Below are positions 61,827-64,000 of a DNA stretch of 64,000 nucleotides, one piece after another (position 1 is the stretch's first letter; each line of letters starts with the position of its first letter). The stretch lies in contig JAFDZM010000071.1 in assembly GCA_018266915.1 (NCBI GenBank), positions 46,220 to 110,219 of the forward strand. The letters run 5' to 3'. The notes under the pieces are model-generated. The model searched no databases. It had not been told where the DNA came from and was given only the letters and a program-made list of their open reading frames with translations. This stretch comes from Bacteroidota bacterium. GTDB lineage: Bacteria; Bacteroidota; Bacteroidia; Sphingobacteriales; Sphingobacteriaceae. A program made the position numbers and the translations under genes.

Positions 61827-62903
61827 TCAATCTATTTTATCGATACGAGTTGGCTTCTCATTTGGCGAGCTGACAAGGAAATACTTTTTGCCGTTCTCTT
61901 CTTTGAAAAGGATATCCATTTTTTCATTTTCATAGAAAAAGAAACCGTCCTTGGAAAACGGTACAATTTGTATGGGTACGTTGTCACCTTCGACAAAGTA
62001 AAGTGCATTGTCGTCAACATAGAACTTCAATTTTGTATCGGGGCTACCTGCAACAGCATAAGTTCCTGTATATTTATTAAGCTCACTTGCAGTCATCTTA
62101 ATTGGTTTGTGCTGAGTACAATAGAAGAATTTGATGGCATTTTGCATTACCTGCGCCAATGCAGCTCCGTGGGCGGCGTTAGGTGTAATGCCTGTAAGCA
62201 GATCGAACTCTTTGAAGTTTTGCTTATCGATATAAGTCTTGAATTCATCAATGTGTTTTACATTGTCGTGCTCGTATGATCCTACTCCCAAAAATACTTT
62301 AGTATTTAAATCTTTATGCGTTGGGAAATACTTCTTTGCTTCGATCATCAGATCATTTCCGGCATTACCAGGCGCACCAATGCCGATCATATTAAACATT
62401 CCCGGATGTTCAAACAGGGTGTAGATGGTAAACATGCCGCCAAGTGAATAGCCATACAAGGTTTTATTGTCAGTTACGCGGTAGTGCTTTTCTACAAAAG
62501 GCATAACCTCTGTTTGAATAAAGTCCAGGAATTTCGGTCCGCCTTTTCCTGGGTCAAGATCTCTTGAGCGCTTATTTGGACGGTTGCCGTAGCCTATTCC
62601 AACTATAAGCGGTTCTACAGTAATATTATAATCCTGCCTGAGCATGTTAAAGCAGTTCATGGCTACGGTCATGTTCCAGTCGCCGTCGGTCATGTACAGT
62701 ACCGGGTACTTAGTCTTTGTGGTATCGTATCCCGGGGGGAAATGTATGTATATGGTAAAGTCATCGCCAACAGTCTTCGAGGTAAAATCCCATTGAACGA
62801 TCTCTTTTTCAACATAGTGCCTTGCAGAATCGCTCTTAACCTGACCAAAGGCAACGGCGCAGCTAGTAAAAGTGATAAAAAGAAAAGGTAAAAGCTTTTG
62901 CAT
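61827..62903 (-). CDS. Secreted alpha/beta-hydrolase esterase with C-terminal extra domain
   Basis: Start at ATG 62903 (MQKLLPFLFITFTSCAVAFGQ signal peptide); the longer frame adds 34 unlikely residues. The 358-aa protein is esterase-D-like: YPVLYMTDGDWNMTV, nucleophile elbow LYGYSLGGMFTIY and a late His in AAHGAAL. The last ~75 residues (NKYTGTYAVAGSPDTKLKFYVDDNALYFV) form a beta domain like DUF3471 or lipocalin folds. It is a third esterase of this superfamily in the window. The substrate is unknown. Confidence 0.87.
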   Translation of the reverse strand: MQKLLPFLFITFTSCAVAFGQVKSDSARHYVEKEIVQWDFTSKTVGDDFTIYIHFPPGYDTTKTKYPVLYMTDGDWNMTVAMNCFNMLRQDYNITVEPLIVGIGYGNRPNKRSRDLDPGKGGPKFLDFIQTEVMPFVEKHYRVTDNKTLYGYSLGGMFTIYTLFEHPGMFNMIGIGAPGNAGNDLMIEAKKYFPTHKDLNTKVFLGVGSYEHDNVKHIDEFKTYIDKQNFKEFDLLTGITPNAAHGAALAQVMQNAIKFFYCTQHKPIKMTASELNKYTGTYAVAGSPDTKLKFYVDDNALYFVEGDNVPIQIVPFSKDGFFFYENEKMDILFKEENGKKYFLVSSPNEKPTRIDKID

Positions 62904-63019
62904 GGATTGAAGATTTATATAGCAGACGCACGACTGGTTAAAATAGTCACACATCAATTCGAATTTTAAAATAGCATTTGGTATCGATATTAAAGAGAAT
63001 TCCATTATTTTTATTCACC

Positions 63020-63628
63020 ATGGGACAATTTGACGACCGTATAGACGCTTATATCGCCAAATCGGGTGATTTTGCTAAACCAATTTTAATCCATATCCGC
63101 GAGGTGGTTCATCGTGCATCACCATTGATCACTGAAACTGTTAAGTGGGGAATGCCTTTCTTTGACTATAAAGGCCCGGTATGCATGATGGCCGCTTTTA
63201 AACAACATTGCGGATTTGGTTTCTGGAAAGCTTCGAGATTAAATGATCCCGACCATTTGCTTCAGGGAAGCGACGATGAAGCCGCAGCAGGAAGCTTCGG
63301 GCGAATCAATACAATGGAAGACCTGCCATCAGATGAAGCGCTGATTGGCTTTATACATCAGATGATCGCCATGAATGAAAGCGGGGTGAAAGAGCCAAAG
63401 AAACCATCTGCTCCCAAAGCAGAAATACCCATGCCTGATGACTTTGATAAGCTGCTTAGAAATAATTTAACAGCAATGAGCAACTACGAGAAATTCAGTC
63501 CATCAGGCAAACGTGAATACCTGGAATGGTTTGTTGAAGCCAAAACTGAAGCCACCCGCGAAAAACGTATGCAACAGGCATTGGAATGGATTGCTGAAGG
63601 GAAGACAAGGAATTGGAAGTATAAATGA
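63020..63628 (+). CDS. YdeI/OmdA-like protein with DUF1801 domain
   Basis: Start at ATG 63020 (MGQFDDRIDAYIAKSGDFAKPIL). The N-terminal DUF1801/YdhG domain covers about 1-110 (REVVHRASPLITETVKWGMPFFDYKG, FGFWKASRL). The C-terminal YdeI/OmdA part follows (MPDDFDKLLRNNLTAMSNYEKFSPSGKREYLEWFVEAKTEATREKRMQQALEWIAEG). Such proteins are linked to bacteriocin or peptide resistance in some bacteria; a mechanism is not known. It overlaps the next gene by 4 bp. Confidence 0.9.
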   Translation: MGQFDDRIDAYIAKSGDFAKPILIHIREVVHRASPLITETVKWGMPFFDYKGPVCMMAAFKQHCGFGFWKASRLNDPDHLLQGSDDEAAAGSFGRINTMEDLPSDEALIGFIHQMIAMNESGVKEPKKPSAPKAEIPMPDDFDKLLRNNLTAMSNYEKFSPSGKREYLEWFVEAKTEATREKRMQQALEWIAEGKTRNWKYK

Positions 63629-63936
63629 ATATTCGCTCACGACGACCTCTTTTTGCACTACACCAGTATAAGTCATTCCTTTTGAGAATATCAATTGCCC
63701 TTGTGATAGATTTTCTTGTATTGTTTGTTTTACTAATATGGCTGATTAAGATCATTGATGTCGCTGACCTTGAAATATTTATACTGGAAGCGTTATTTAT
63801 CATCAATATAGGCTTCGCAGTCGTATCTCGTTTCGTCGCGCCAAGACTTTATTTGATATTTTTGATAAATAGCCTATTGTCGGTTACACTATTTCATTTA
63901 TTGTTTTTGACATCTCTTTCTATCGCCAAACCATAA
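63625..63936 (+). CDS. Small membrane protein, 103 aa
   Basis: Its ATG overlaps the stop of the YdeI-like gene (ATGA). Three hydrophobic segments are predicted by eye: ISIALVIDFLVLFVLLIWLI, IFILEALFIINIGFAVV and LYLIFLINSLLSVTLFHLLFL. No motif is recognised. The coupling suggests a link to the YdeI-like protein, but the role is unknown. Confidence 0.7.
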   Translation: MNIRSRRPLFALHQYKSFLLRISIALVIDFLVLFVLLIWLIKIIDVADLEIFILEALFIINIGFAVVSRFVAPRLYLIFLINSLLSVTLFHLLFLTSLSIAKP

Positions 63937-64000
63937 AAAAATAGATTGTCATCCTATGTTTGCATATAGGATAAAAACAATGTGAGTTAAGAGTAGATTT

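Overview
The window reads as chromosomal DNA of a Bacteroidota species, most likely a Sphingobacteriaceae member close to Mucilaginibacter. The grounds are SusC/SusD pairs, an ECF sigma/FecR pair, LytS/LytTR regulators, many lipoproteins, and promoters with the Bacteroidota -7 box TAnnTTTG instead of a sigma-70 -10 box. The genus is inferred from gene style; no rRNA or marker gene settles it.

Layout. 1-12.6 kb: 3' end of an FtsX/MacB-type permease, an Nramp-related transporter, a sulfotransferase, a secreted sialate O-acetylesterase, an ECF42-type sigma factor with its DGPF partner, a polysaccharide deacetylase, a LiaF-like protein, a DUF4142 lipoprotein, then ApbE, DUF4266, DUF3570 and thioredoxin, a set that looks like an extracytoplasmic flavin/redox unit. 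13-28 kb: a GH29 fucosidase, then ECF sigma, esterase, FecR, SusC, SusD, an FG-GAP/ASPIC protein and a vanadium-haloperoxidase-like enzyme. 28-38.7 kb: GH20 hexosaminidase, a BNR-propeller (sialidase-like) protein, an acyltransferase, a LytS/LytTR two-component pair, a TonB-dependent receptor and a DUF4249 lipoprotein.

38.7-51 kb: a ten-gene minus-strand operon starting with a DeoR regulator. It encodes an L-fucose-isomerase-like enzyme, a split transketolase, a ribose-type ABC importer with DUF2291, an FGGY kinase and a secreted DUF1593 (nucleoside-hydrolase-like) protein. The gene set matches the known D-apiose route (isomerase, kinase, two-subunit transketolase). A divergent 18-bp operator-like sequence occurs both before deoR and before the neighbouring CE1-like esterase, which suggests one plant-cell-wall sugar regulon.

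51-64 kb: Rrf2 regulator plus truncated hemoglobin (nitrosative stress), a divergent RpoD paralogue, a response regulator and BLUF photosensor, a scar holding the tail of a second BLUF gene plus a decayed REP-associated transposase, an AT-rich two-gene ATPase/DUF4276-like module that may be a defence system, a Bcr/CflA exporter, tRNA-Phe, a membrane Fe-S/CCG redox pair, and several small conserved genes.

The best candidates for new biology are the apiose-type operon with its DUF1593 protein and shared operator, the ATPase/DUF4276 module, and the ApbE-DUF3570 unit, where DUF3570 carries a match to the flavinylation motif. No CRISPR array, rRNA, intact insertion sequence or prophage was seen.
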